Position numbers and translations under genes: made by a program. Below are positions 46,539 through 54,935 of a DNA stretch of 64,000 bases, piece by piece (the stretch's first letter is position 1; every line of letters starts with the position of its first letter). Where the stretch lies: the NCBI RefSeq assembly GCF_027257175.1, contig NZ_JAPFGD010000007.1:62001-126000 (forward strand), read 5' to 3'. This DNA comes from Castellaniella sp. S9. Its GTDB lineage: Bacteria; Pseudomonadota; Gammaproteobacteria; Burkholderiales; Burkholderiaceae_B. A model generated the notes under the pieces. It saw only the letters and a list, made by a program, of their open reading frames with translations, was not told the origin of the DNA and made no database searches.

Positions 46539-48785
46539 ATGCAGGGTCCCCACGCCGACGCCCCCTTCCTTGCTCCCAGCGCAGACCCGCCGCCAGAACC
46601 ATGGCGCACGGCTTTGCTGGCTTGCCTCGCCCCGGGCGAGACGCTCCTCGACTGGATGGAGGTCGACCTGGACACGGCACTGCAGTACGGCAGCGGCCTG
46701 GTGGTCCTGACGGATCGGCGCTGGCTCGCCCGTCTGGGCGACCAGGCGAACTGGCGGGCGTGGCCCCTGCGGCCGGACCTCGAATTACGCTTGCGGGATC
46801 ATGCGGGCGTGGGCAGCCTCGAGCTGCGCGATGCCCACGCCCGCCTGGCCCTCTGGCGCTATACCATGGGACTGCACCCGGCGGCGATGCGCCTGGCGGC
46901 TCGGCACGAGGCGCTTTGCCGCCCCGGACCGCCGGGTGCCGCCGCCCCCGAGGTGCCGCCCGCCGCAGGCCGCACGCCGCCCTCCGCGGGGTCGCTGCTG
47001 CGCCTGTGGCGCTTCGCACGCCCATACCGCGGACGCCTGCTGGCCGGCCTGGCGCTGACCATGGCGTCGACGGCGGCCGCGCTGGTTCCCCCCTACCTGA
47101 CCATGCCGCTGATGGACGACGTGCTGATCCCGTTCCAGAACGGCAAGCCCATCGACTACGCGCTGGTCTCGGGGTACCTGGGCGCGCTGCTGGGCGCCTC
47201 CTTGCTGGCCTGGGTGCTGGGCTGGGGCCGCAGCGTGATCCTCGCGTGGGTGAGCGAGCGCATCGGCGCCGACATGCGCACCGCCACCTACCAGCATCTG
47301 CAGCAGCTCCCGCTGCAGTATTTCGGCGGCAAGCGCACAGGCGACCTGATCGCCCGCATCGGCTCGGAATCCGACCGGATCTGCCTGTTCCTGTCGCTGC
47401 ACCTGCTGGATTTCATCACCGACGTCCTGATGATCGCCATGACCGCCGCGGTGCTGCTGTCGATCAACCCGCTGCTGGCCGTGGCCACGCTCGCTCCCCT
47501 GCCCTTCATCGTCTGGCTGATCCACCTGGTGCGCGACCACCTGCGTCATGGTTTCGAAAAAGCCAACCGCGTCTGGTCCGAGATCACCAACGTGCTGGCC
47601 GATACCATCCCCGGCATACGCGTGGTCAAGGCCTTCGCCCAGGAACGCCGCGAGGTCGCGCGGTTTCGCGAGGCCAACGACCGCAACCTGGCGATCAACG
47701 ACCGCGTCAATGCCTTGTGGTCCTTGTTCTCGCCCAGCGTGACCCTGCTGACCGAGATCGGCCTGCTGGTGGTCTGGGTCTTCGGGATCTGGCTGGTCGC
47801 CCACGAATCGATCACGGTGGGCGTGCTGACGGCGTTCCTCACCTACATCAGCCGCTTCTACACCCGGCTGGACTCGATGAGCCGGATCGTGTCCTCCACC
47901 CAGCAGGCGGCGGCCGGCGCCAAGCGCATCTTCGACATCCTCGATCACACATCCAGCGTGCCCGAGCCCGAGCGGCCGCAACACCTCGAGCAGGTGCGCG
48001 GACGCATCGAACTGAGCCACGTGGGCTTTCGCTATGGCAACCGCCACGTCATCCAGGACATCAGCCTGGACATCGCGCCGGGCGAGATGATCGGCCTGGT
48101 GGGCCATAGCGGATCGGGCAAGAGCACACTGGTCAACTTGATTTGCCGTTTCTACGATGTATATCAAGGCGCGATCCGGATCGACGGGGTCGACATCCGC
48201 GCGCTGCCGGTCGCGGAATACCGGCGCCACATCGGCCTGGTGCTGCAGGAGCCTTTCCTGTTCTTCGGCACGGTCGCCGAGAACATCGCCTACGGCAAGC
48301 CCTCGGCCACGCGCGCCGACATCATCGCGGCGGCACGCGCGGCCCATGCCCACGAATTCATCCTGCGACTGCCGCACGGCTATGATTCGCTGGTCGGCGA
48401 ACGCGGCCAGGCCCTGTCGGGAGGCGAGCGCCAGCGCATTTCGATCGCCCGGGCGCTGTTGATCGATCCCCGCATCCTGATCCTCGACGAAGCCACCTCA
48501 TCGGTGGATACGACGACCGAGAACGAAATCCAGAAGGCATTGGACAACCTGGTGCGCGGGCGCACGACGATTTCGATCGCGCACCGCCTGAGCACCTTGC
48601 GGCAGGCCGACAGGCTGGTGGTGCTGGATCGCGGCCGCATCGTCGAGATCGGCCGCCACGAGGAGCTGCTGGCGCGCAAAGGCGCCTATGCGCGGCTCTA
48701 CCACGCGCAGGCCCGCGGCGATGCGGCGCCGGCCTCCGCCGTCGGGGACGGCGACTGGCTGGAGGAGGACCATGGACGCGCCTGA
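46539..48785 (+). CDS. Cyanophycin-locus ABC exporter (fused permease-ATPase) with N-terminal PH-like extension
   Basis: 748 residues. Residues 1-145 precede the transporter and contain GETLLDWMEVDLDTALQYGS followed by LVVLTDRRWLARL, a pattern like bacterial PH domains. Residues ~155-455 are a six-helix type I exporter domain, and ~480-725 the ATPase: Walker A GHSGSGKST, signature LSGGERQRISIARAL, Walker B ILILDEATSSVD, switch IAHRLST. It should work as a homodimer exporting an unknown compound. Relatives in cyanophycin loci of betaproteobacteria are named only by that context. It overlaps the DUF1854 gene by 14 bp. Confidence 0.88.
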   Translation: MQGPHADAPFLAPSADPPPEPWRTALLACLAPGETLLDWMEVDLDTALQYGSGLVVLTDRRWLARLGDQANWRAWPLRPDLELRLRDHAGVGSLELRDAHARLALWRYTMGLHPAAMRLAARHEALCRPGPPGAAAPEVPPAAGRTPPSAGSLLRLWRFARPYRGRLLAGLALTMASTAAALVPPYLTMPLMDDVLIPFQNGKPIDYALVSGYLGALLGASLLAWVLGWGRSVILAWVSERIGADMRTATYQHLQQLPLQYFGGKRTGDLIARIGSESDRICLFLSLHLLDFITDVLMIAMTAAVLLSINPLLAVATLAPLPFIVWLIHLVRDHLRHGFEKANRVWSEITNVLADTIPGIRVVKAFAQERREVARFREANDRNLAINDRVNALWSLFSPSVTLLTEIGLLVVWVFGIWLVAHESITVGVLTAFLTYISRFYTRLDSMSRIVSSTQQAAAGAKRIFDILDHTSSVPEPERPQHLEQVRGRIELSHVGFRYGNRHVIQDISLDIAPGEMIGLVGHSGSGKSTLVNLICRFYDVYQGAIRIDGVDIRALPVAEYRRHIGLVLQEPFLFFGTVAENIAYGKPSATRADIIAAARAAHAHEFILRLPHGYDSLVGERGQALSGGERQRISIARALLIDPRILILDEATSSVDTTTENEIQKALDNLVRGRTTISIAHRLSTLRQADRLVVLDRGRIVEIGRHEELLARKGAYARLYHAQARGDAAPASAVGDGDWLEEDHGRA

Positions 48786-49257
48786 ACCACCCTGCCGACC
48801 GGCATACCGCCTCGAGCGCGATCCCTTCGGGCGTCTGGCCATGGTGCGCGACGGGCGGTGCATCGTCCCCATCACGCCGGTGCGCGCCTTCCCGATCACC
48901 GCGTCCGGCGAAGGCATCGCGCTGCTGGACGCCCAGGGCGGCGAGCTTGCCTGGATCGAGCGCCTCGATGATCTGCCCGACGACCCGCGGCACCTGATCG
49001 CCGAGGAACTCGCCAGCCGCGAATTCGTTCCCGAGATCCGGCGCATTCGCCGGGTATCGGCCCATACGACGCCCAGCGTCTGGCAGGTCGAGACCGATCG
49101 CGGTCCAGCCCAGTTCACTCTGCGGGCCGAGGAGGACATCCGCCGGCTCTCGACCGATACACTGCTGATCACCGACAGCCACGGCGTCCAGTACCTGATC
49201 CGCAAGGTCACGGCCCTGGACAAGGCCAGCCGGCGATTCCTCGACCATTTCCTGTAG
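48772..49257 (+). CDS. DUF1854 protein of the cyanophycin locus
   Basis: 161 residues from ATG 48772, which has the strong ribosome site GGAGGAGG and lies inside the ABC gene's end. The protein is soluble, acidic and without signal peptide. Family motifs include RLAMVRDGRCIVPITPVRAFPI, split near residue 20-40, and SHGVQYLIRKVTALDKASRR at the C-terminus. DUF1854 genes are paired with this type of ABC transporter next to cphA genes in relatives. Overlap implies co-translation, so a regulatory or cargo partner of the exporter is plausible. Function unknown. Confidence 0.85.
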   Translation: MDAPEPPCRPAYRLERDPFGRLAMVRDGRCIVPITPVRAFPITASGEGIALLDAQGGELAWIERLDDLPDDPRHLIAEELASREFVPEIRRIRRVSAHTTPSVWQVETDRGPAQFTLRAEEDIRRLSTDTLLITDSHGVQYLIRKVTALDKASRRFLDHFL

Positions 49258-49263
49258 GCCGGC

Positions 49264-50499
49264 CTACGCCGCCTGGCTCGATGCCATGCCGGGCAAGCGC
49301 AGCGTGCAAGTGCCGGGCCGCACGCAACGGACGTACTCGCGCGTGGCGTCGATGCAACCGCCTTGCGCATACACCCCGGCCGGATCGCGCAGGCGCAGCA
49401 TGCGCTCGAGAACGGCGGCAACGGCCGTCGGATCGTCCAGGTCCGCACGCACACGGGCCTCGACCACGGCCTCGTCCATGCACGGCCGGCCCGCCGCGTC
49501 GCGGCGCAGGCCGTGACGCCAGTGATAAAGCTCGACGCACTTGTGGGTCAGCGAGTAATGCCGCTCGGGCGTCCAGAAGTTCGTGTAGCGGCCCTCGCCC
49601 AGGTAGAACACCCAGGACCCTTCGTAGCCCTCGACATTGGCGGAGGCTTCGTCGGGATTGCGAAACCAGAGGCGGTCGCCCGGCACGTAGTAGCGGGCCG
49701 GCAGCGGCTCGCGCAGCGACCCGTATTCGTGCAGGAACACCTCGTGGAACTCGCCCGACATGATGGCGCGGGTTTCCCACTGGCGCTGCAGGATGGCCAG
49801 GAGGCCGGGATTGCATTCGGCCAGTTCCTGCGCCAACGCGAGCAGCATGACGTACTCGGTGGCCCGGTAGCAGGAAAAGGAATACCGCCGGCCGCCGATC
49901 CCGGGCTGGGTGGCCTTGCGCAATGCATCGATCAGGCCGTGTCCCGGGACGATGGTGAACCCGGTGGCCTCGCCATAGGTCCAGCATTCCTCGGGGCGCT
50001 CGGCGTGTTCGGTGTCGAAGGACAGCACGGTACGGCGCGCCGCGCGTACGATGCGGCGGCGCAGGCGTACGGCCGAGACCAGTTCATCGTGCGAGGGCAG
50101 CTCGAAGGCGATGGGACCGAGCAGCATTGCCGCGAGGATCTCCGTATCCAGGTCGCGGTCCCGGCCCGCGGTGTCCAGGCCCAGCGCCACCGCCAGGCCC
50201 GAGGTGTCGTGGCCGGGCGCGCAGCGCGCCGCGGCGTCGGGGCGCAGGCGGAAATCCAGATAGGCGCCCGCCGCATCCCGGCCGCCGCTGGACTCGACCA
50301 GGGACGCCAGGCCAAGCGCGGCCAGCCAGGCCCGCATGTGTCGGCCATCCACCGCCAGGCCCTCCCCCGGACCATCCGCGCCGCGCAGCCGGATCCCCGC
50401 CCACCACCCCTGCAAAGCAGCGCCCACTGGCGCACGAGTGCCTTGGAATCGATCGCCTTGCTGGAACATCCGAGTCTCCCGATGCGGGCGGGCGATCAA
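49264..50499 (-). CDS. Tgl-like (protein-glutamine gamma-glutamyltransferase-like) protein of the cyanophycin locus
   Basis: 411 residues; ATG 50499 overlaps the patatin stop (ATGA). A later start is possible at 50469. Residues 1-150 are unrecognised. Residues 200-330 resemble the catalytic core of Bacillus Tgl transglutaminase: SFSCYRATEYVMLLAL with a candidate nucleophile Cys210, then PGDRLWFRNPDEAS (273-286) and EGSWVFYLGEGRY (293-305), where Tgl has a GDCLYFKNP-type and GENVILLGE-type pair. His314 follows. No signal peptide or membrane helix. It may cleave or form amide/isopeptide bonds, perhaps on cyanophycin. The match is from remembered family patterns, not a search. Confidence 0.55.
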   Translation of the reverse strand: MIARPHRETRMFQQGDRFQGTRAPVGAALQGWWAGIRLRGADGPGEGLAVDGRHMRAWLAALGLASLVESSGGRDAAGAYLDFRLRPDAAARCAPGHDTSGLAVALGLDTAGRDRDLDTEILAAMLLGPIAFELPSHDELVSAVRLRRRIVRAARRTVLSFDTEHAERPEECWTYGEATGFTIVPGHGLIDALRKATQPGIGGRRYSFSCYRATEYVMLLALAQELAECNPGLLAILQRQWETRAIMSGEFHEVFLHEYGSLREPLPARYYVPGDRLWFRNPDEASANVEGYEGSWVFYLGEGRYTNFWTPERHYSLTHKCVELYHWRHGLRRDAAGRPCMDEAVVEARVRADLDDPTAVAAVLERMLRLRDPAGVYAQGGCIDATREYVRCVRPGTCTLRLPGMASSQAA

Positions 50500-51398
50500 C
50501 GCCCGCCGAGCGTCTCCCGCAATTCCGGCAGCGCCCGCTGCGCGGCCCGTTCGCCTTCCTCGATCGCGATCGCCGCGCGGTGGTAATCCATCAAGGCAAA
50601 GTCCGCCAGCCGGGGCCGGATCATGATGTCCGCCGGTTCGCCCGCAAGGCGGCTGCGGGTGATGCGCACCTGCATGATGTTGAGGCTGAGGCTCAGCACG
50701 TCGAAGATCGACGGCATGTCCACGGCGCCTTCGGGCGCGCCTCTGAGGCCGCCGAGCCGCAGCGGCAGGCGGCTCAACACCGAGGCGAGGGCGCCGGGTT
50801 CCGCCGCGACGGCCGCCTCGTCAGGCTCGGCATGCCGCCCGATGAGGTCGGCGTTCAGGTCCACCGCGATGACGACGTCCGCTCCCATCGCACGACACAG
50901 GGACACGGGCACCGGATTCACCAGCGCGCCATCGACCAGCAGGCGACCCTCGCGCGGCATGGGGGTGAACAAGCCCGGCAGGGCGGCGGAAGCGCGCACG
51001 GCATCGAACACGGCCCCCTCGCGCAGCCAGACCTCGCGCCCCGTGGCCAGCTCGGTGGCGACGGCCCCATAGGCCTTGGACAGGCTGGGTATCGTCTTGT
51101 CGCTCAGGTGCGCACGCAAAAAAGAGAAGAGCTTTTCGCCATGGATCAGGCCGCCGCCGACGGTGAAATCGAGCAAGCCCACCACACCCTGCCAGGTGAG
51201 GTCCCGCACCCAGGTCTCGAGCGGCTGGAGCTGGTCGTCCGCATAGGCCGCGCCGACCAGTGCGCCGATCGACGTCCCGCACACGATGTCGGGCGAAATG
51301 CCGGCGTCCTCCAGGACGCGGATGACGCCGATGTGCGACCAGCCGCGCGCCGACCCGCTGCCAAGGGCGAGCCCTATCCTGGGTTGGGATACGCGCAT
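50496..51398 (-). CDS. Patatin-like phospholipase family protein
   Basis: 300 residues from ATG 51398 (AAAGGA upstream). The oxyanion-hole glycine motif is GSGSARGWSHIG (13-24), the nucleophile Ser43 lies in CGTSIGALVGAAYA, and the catalytic Asp156 in VDGALVNPVP: a complete Ser-Asp dyad. It resembles the RssA-type cytoplasmic group without signal peptide. It should hydrolyse an ester or acyl bond. Its stop overlaps the Tgl-like start, so the two are translationally coupled and convergent with the ABC-DUF1854 unit. Confidence 0.88.
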   Translation of the reverse strand: MRVSQPRIGLALGSGSARGWSHIGVIRVLEDAGISPDIVCGTSIGALVGAAYADDQLQPLETWVRDLTWQGVVGLLDFTVGGGLIHGEKLFSFLRAHLSDKTIPSLSKAYGAVATELATGREVWLREGAVFDAVRASAALPGLFTPMPREGRLLVDGALVNPVPVSLCRAMGADVVIAVDLNADLIGRHAEPDEAAVAAEPGALASVLSRLPLRLGGLRGAPEGAVDMPSIFDVLSLSLNIMQVRITRSRLAGEPADIMIRPRLADFALMDYHRAAIAIEEGERAAQRALPELRETLGGR

Positions 51399-51453
51399 GG
51401 CCGTCCTTTCCGAGAGCCCACAGGGCGATGACCCCCCGTTGTAGCACAAAGGC

Positions 51454-53178
51454 TCAGGCGTCCGGAATACTCCGCGTGAAAGACGGTGGCTGCAGGAAAT
51501 CGAAATCGCAGCCCTCGTCGGCCTGCAGCACGGTGTCCAGGTAGAGCTTCAGGTAGCCTCGCTCGGCATGCCGGGCCGCGCCCTGCGGACGCGCCGCGGC
51601 ACGGGCGGCGAGCTCGGCGTCGTCCACCAGCAGATCCAGCGTCCGGTTGGGCACGTCCAGCCGGATCCGGTCGCCGGTCCTGACCAATGCCAGCGGCCCG
51701 CCCAGCGCGCACTCGGGCGTCACGTGCAGCACAATGGTGCCGGCGGCCGTTCCGCTCATGCGCCCGTCCGAAATGCGCACCATGTCCGTGACGCCCTGCC
51801 GGGCGAGCTTGCGCGGGATCGGGATGTAGCCGGCCTCCGGCATGCCGGGCCCACCCACCGGACCGATGTGCTTGAGGACCAGCACGTCGTCGGCCTGGAC
51901 CTCCAGGTCGGGATCATCGATCCGCATGGCCAGGTCCTCGCTGTTTTCGAACACCACGGCGCGGCCCTCATGCGTCATGAGCGCGGGGCTCGCGGCGGAT
52001 TGCTTGATGAGCGCGCCGCCCGGCGCGAGATTGCCGCGCAAAACGGCCAGCCCCCCCTGGGCGAAGATGGGCCGGGCACGCGGCCGCACCACCGTCTGGT
52101 CGAAGGCCGGGCCCGCCGCCTCCAGTTCCTCGCCCAGCGTGCGGCCGGTCACGGTGAGGGCGTCCAGGTGCAACAGGGACTTCAGTTCGCGCAAAACGGT
52201 GGGCAGCCCCCCCGCCCGGTGGAAGTCCTCCATGTAGTGCTCGCCCGAGGGCTTCAGGTCGACCAGGACGGGCGTTTCGGCGCTCATGCGGTCGACGCGA
52301 TCGAGATCCACCCGCAGGCCCATGCGCCCCGCGATCGCGGTCAGATGGATCAGTCCATTGGTCGAACCGCCGATCGCGAACAGCACCCGCAAGGCGTTCT
52401 CGAAGGCCTGGGTCGTCAGGATGCGCTGCGGCGTCAGGCCGGCCGCGGCCATGGCCACCGCCTGCGTGCCGGTCTGTTCCGCGATCCGGGCCCTGTCCGC
52501 CGTCACCGCGGGCGCCGAGGCGCCCCCGGGCAGCATCATGCCCAGGGCCTCTGTCACGCAGGCCATGGTGCTGGCCGTGCCCATCACGCAGCAGGTGCCC
52601 ACGCTGCCGACCAACTGGTCATTGACCTCGGAGATTTCCGCCTCGCCGATCTCGTCGGCGCGATAGCGCGCCCAATAGCGCCGGCAGTCCGTACAGGCCC
52701 CCACGGTCGTCCCGCGATAGGCGCCCGTCAGCATCGATCCCGTCACCAGCTGGATGGCCGGAATGCCGGCCGACGCCGCGGCCATGAGCTGGGCGGGGAC
52801 GGTCTTGTCGCAGCCGCCGATCAGCACCACCGCGTCCATGGGCTGGGCGCGCAGCATTTCCTCGGTCTCCATGGACATGAGATTGCGCAGAAACATGCTG
52901 GTCGGATGCGCAAAGCTTTCGTGGATGGAGATCGTCGGAAAGGGAATCGGAATGCCGCCGGCCAGCATCACGCCGCGCCGGACGGCATCGACCAGTTGCG
53001 GGGCATTCCCATGGCAGGGATTGAATCCGCTGCCGGTGTCCGCGATGCCCACGATCGGCCGGTCCAGCGCATCGTCCGTATATCCCGCCCCCTTGATGAA
53101 GGCCTTTCGCAGGAACAGGGAAAACCCCGTGTCGCCGTACTGGGTCAGTCCTTTCTTCAATCCCGTCGCCTTGGCCAT
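51454..53178 (-). CDS. IlvD/Edd family sugar-acid dehydratase
   Basis: 574 residues. Iron-sulfur dehydratase with the three expected cysteine positions: Cys55 (GFNPCHG), Cys123 (GGCDKT) and Cys196/197 (VGTCCVMG). The C-terminal swivelling domain has SDGRMSGTAAGTIVLHVTPE, with the active-site serine region. Sequence and neighbours (SDR, 2-hydroxyacid dehydrogenase, mandelate-racemase enzyme, uronate dehydrogenase) favour a sugar-acid such as L-arabinonate, D-xylonate or a related aldonate over dihydroxy-acid in branched-chain synthesis. Exact substrate unknown. Confidence 0.87.
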   Translation of the reverse strand: MAKATGLKKGLTQYGDTGFSLFLRKAFIKGAGYTDDALDRPIVGIADTGSGFNPCHGNAPQLVDAVRRGVMLAGGIPIPFPTISIHESFAHPTSMFLRNLMSMETEEMLRAQPMDAVVLIGGCDKTVPAQLMAAASAGIPAIQLVTGSMLTGAYRGTTVGACTDCRRYWARYRADEIGEAEISEVNDQLVGSVGTCCVMGTASTMACVTEALGMMLPGGASAPAVTADRARIAEQTGTQAVAMAAAGLTPQRILTTQAFENALRVLFAIGGSTNGLIHLTAIAGRMGLRVDLDRVDRMSAETPVLVDLKPSGEHYMEDFHRAGGLPTVLRELKSLLHLDALTVTGRTLGEELEAAGPAFDQTVVRPRARPIFAQGGLAVLRGNLAPGGALIKQSAASPALMTHEGRAVVFENSEDLAMRIDDPDLEVQADDVLVLKHIGPVGGPGMPEAGYIPIPRKLARQGVTDMVRISDGRMSGTAAGTIVLHVTPECALGGPLALVRTGDRIRLDVPNRTLDLLVDDAELAARAAARPQGAARHAERGYLKLYLDTVLQADEGCDFDFLQPPSFTRSIPDA

Positions 53179-53222
53179 CCTCGTCCCCTATGCCGTTCTC
53201 ATGCCATCAACGCCGTTCCCGC

Positions 53223-53978
53223 CTAGCCGCGCCCGACGAAGGGCATGCGGGTCGCCATGACCGTGTGGAAAAGGACGTTGGCCTCGAGGGGGAGGTTCGC
53301 CATATAGAGGACGGACTGCCCGACGATACCGACGTCCATGATGGGCTCGGAGGTCACCTGGCCATTGGCTTGCGGCACGCCCTGCGCCGTGCGGACGGTC
53401 ATGTCGGTGCCGGCATTGCCGATGTCGATCTGGCCGACCGCGATGTTGTACTTGCGCCCATCCAGCGACGCGGTCTTGGTCAAGCCCGTGACGCCGTGCT
53501 TGGTCGCCGTGTAGGGGATGGAATCAGGACGCGGCGCATGGGCCGAAATCGAGCCGTTGTTGATGATGCGGCCGCCTTGCGGGTCCTGCGCCTTCATCAC
53601 GCGAAACGCCTCGCGGATGCACAGGAACATGCCCGTCAGGTTGACGTCGACGACCGTCTGCCATTGTGCGAGGCTGAGGTCTTCGAGCGGCACGCGGGCG
53701 GATGCGCTGCCCGCGTTGTTGAACACCACGTCGACCCGGCCGAAGCGCTGCACGCAGGCGGCGAACAGCGCGGCGACGGACTGCTCGTCGCACACATCGG
53801 TCGGTACGGCCAGGACGCGGTCCGCGGCGCCCGATTCGGCGGCGACCTCGTCCAGCGGCGCGGCGCGGCGCCCGCCCAGCACGACGCGATAGCCGTCGCC
53901 CAATAAGGCCAGGGCGGCTGCCTTGCCGATGCCGCTGCCGGCCCCCGTGACGATGGCGACCTTGGTTTGCCCATGCAT
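53223..53978 (-). CDS. Short-chain dehydrogenase/reductase (SDR)
   Basis: 251 residues, classical SDR. Cofactor motif [11 protein letters not shown] (10-20), NNAG at 87-90, and the catalytic set Ser143/145 (NNGSISA), Tyr156 and Lys160 (YTATKHG). Arg and the acidic residues after strand 2 are [10 protein letters not shown], which fits NADP(H) better than NAD. It lies between the dehydratase (44 bp) and the 2-hydroxyacid dehydrogenase (23 bp) and probably oxidises or reduces a hydroxyl of the same sugar-acid pathway. Confidence 0.87.
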   Translation of the reverse strand: MHGQTKVAIVTGAGSGIGKAAALALLGDGYRVVLGGRRAAPLDEVAAESGAADRVLAVPTDVCDEQSVAALFAACVQRFGRVDVVFNNAGSASARVPLEDLSLAQWQTVVDVNLTGMFLCIREAFRVMKAQDPQGGRIINNGSISAHAPRPDSIPYTATKHGVTGLTKTASLDGRKYNIAVGQIDIGNAGTDMTVRTAQGVPQANGQVTSEPIMDVGIVGQSVLYMANLPLEANVLFHTVMATRMPFVGRG

Positions 53979-54001
53979 TGCGTAACCCTCCGAACGTGGT
54001 C

Positions 54002-54922
54002 TCAGACGGGCGTCAGTACGCTGCCGTCCCGAAAAAAGTGCTCGAGATTGTTCAGGGCCAGTATCGCCATCGCGTGCCGCGTCTGGTGGGTCGCACTGCC
54101 GATGTGCGGCAACAACAGGACATTCTCGAGTTCCAAAAATCTCTGGTCGATCCGCGGCTCGTTCTCGTAGACGTCGAGGGCCGCACCGGCAATGATACCG
54201 CCGGCCAGGGCCTCCAGCAGACTGTCCTCATCCACCAGCGAACCCCTGGCGATGTTGACCAGGTACGCGTCCGGGCCCAGCGCCCGCAGGACCTCCCGGC
54301 CGATCAGGTGGCGGGTGGCCGGGCCTCCGGGCGCCGTGACGACCAGGATGTCGCTGTCGTTGGCGAGCGCCAGGATATCCGGCTGGAAACGATACCGCAG
54401 GCCTTGGTCGGTGCGCCCATGGTAGGCCAGCCGCACGTCGAAGCCCTCGAGGCGCGCGGCGATCTCCTTGCCGATCCGGCCCAGGCCCACCATGCCGACC
54501 CGCTTGCCGGCCAGGCTTTCGCCCAAGGGCCATTGCACGGCGCCCCATCGGCCCGCGCGAACGTACCGATCGGCCGCGGGCAGGCGGCGCAGGAGCGAGA
54601 GCATCATGCCGATGGCCAGTTCGGCCACCGCGCTGTTCAGGACATCCGGCGTGTTGGTCACGCGGATGCCCAGATCCCTGGCCAGTTCGACGGGTATGCC
54701 GTCGTAGCCGACGCCGCAGGTGGCAATGATCCCCAGGTGTGGCAGGGTGCGGACGAGATCCGCGGGCACTTCGTAATTGCTGCGGGTGATGATGCCGCGC
54801 ACGCGAATGCGCAAGCCCTCGTCGCGCTCGATGTCGGATCGATGGTGGCACTGGTACCGCTCATCGATCATCGCTTGCACGAAAGGCGGGAACTCGCCGA
54901 TCTGCAGCAGATGTTCCTTCAT
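54002..54922 (-). CDS. D-isomer-specific 2-hydroxyacid dehydrogenase
   Basis: 306 residues. NAD(P)-binding motif [18 protein letters not shown] (about 146-163). Catalytic residues are Arg226 in [10 protein letters not shown], Glu255 in YENEP and His273 in LPHIGSATH. The profile is that of glyoxylate/hydroxypyruvate reductases of the GhrB-like group. It may reduce a 2-keto acid released in sugar-acid breakdown. It follows the enolase-superfamily gene by 13 bp. Confidence 0.88.
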   Translation of the reverse strand: MKEHLLQIGEFPPFVQAMIDERYQCHHRSDIERDEGLRIRVRGIITRSNYEVPADLVRTLPHLGIIATCGVGYDGIPVELARDLGIRVTNTPDVLNSAVAELAIGMMLSLLRRLPAADRYVRAGRWGAVQWPLGESLAGKRVGMVGLGRIGKEIAARLEGFDVRLAYHGRTDQGLRYRFQPDILALANDSDILVVTAPGGPATRHLIGREVLRALGPDAYLVNIARGSLVDEDSLLEALAGGIIAGAALDVYENEPRIDQRFLELENVLLLPHIGSATHQTRHAMAILALNNLEHFFRDGSVLTPV

Positions 54923-54935
54923 TGGATGCCCTCGC

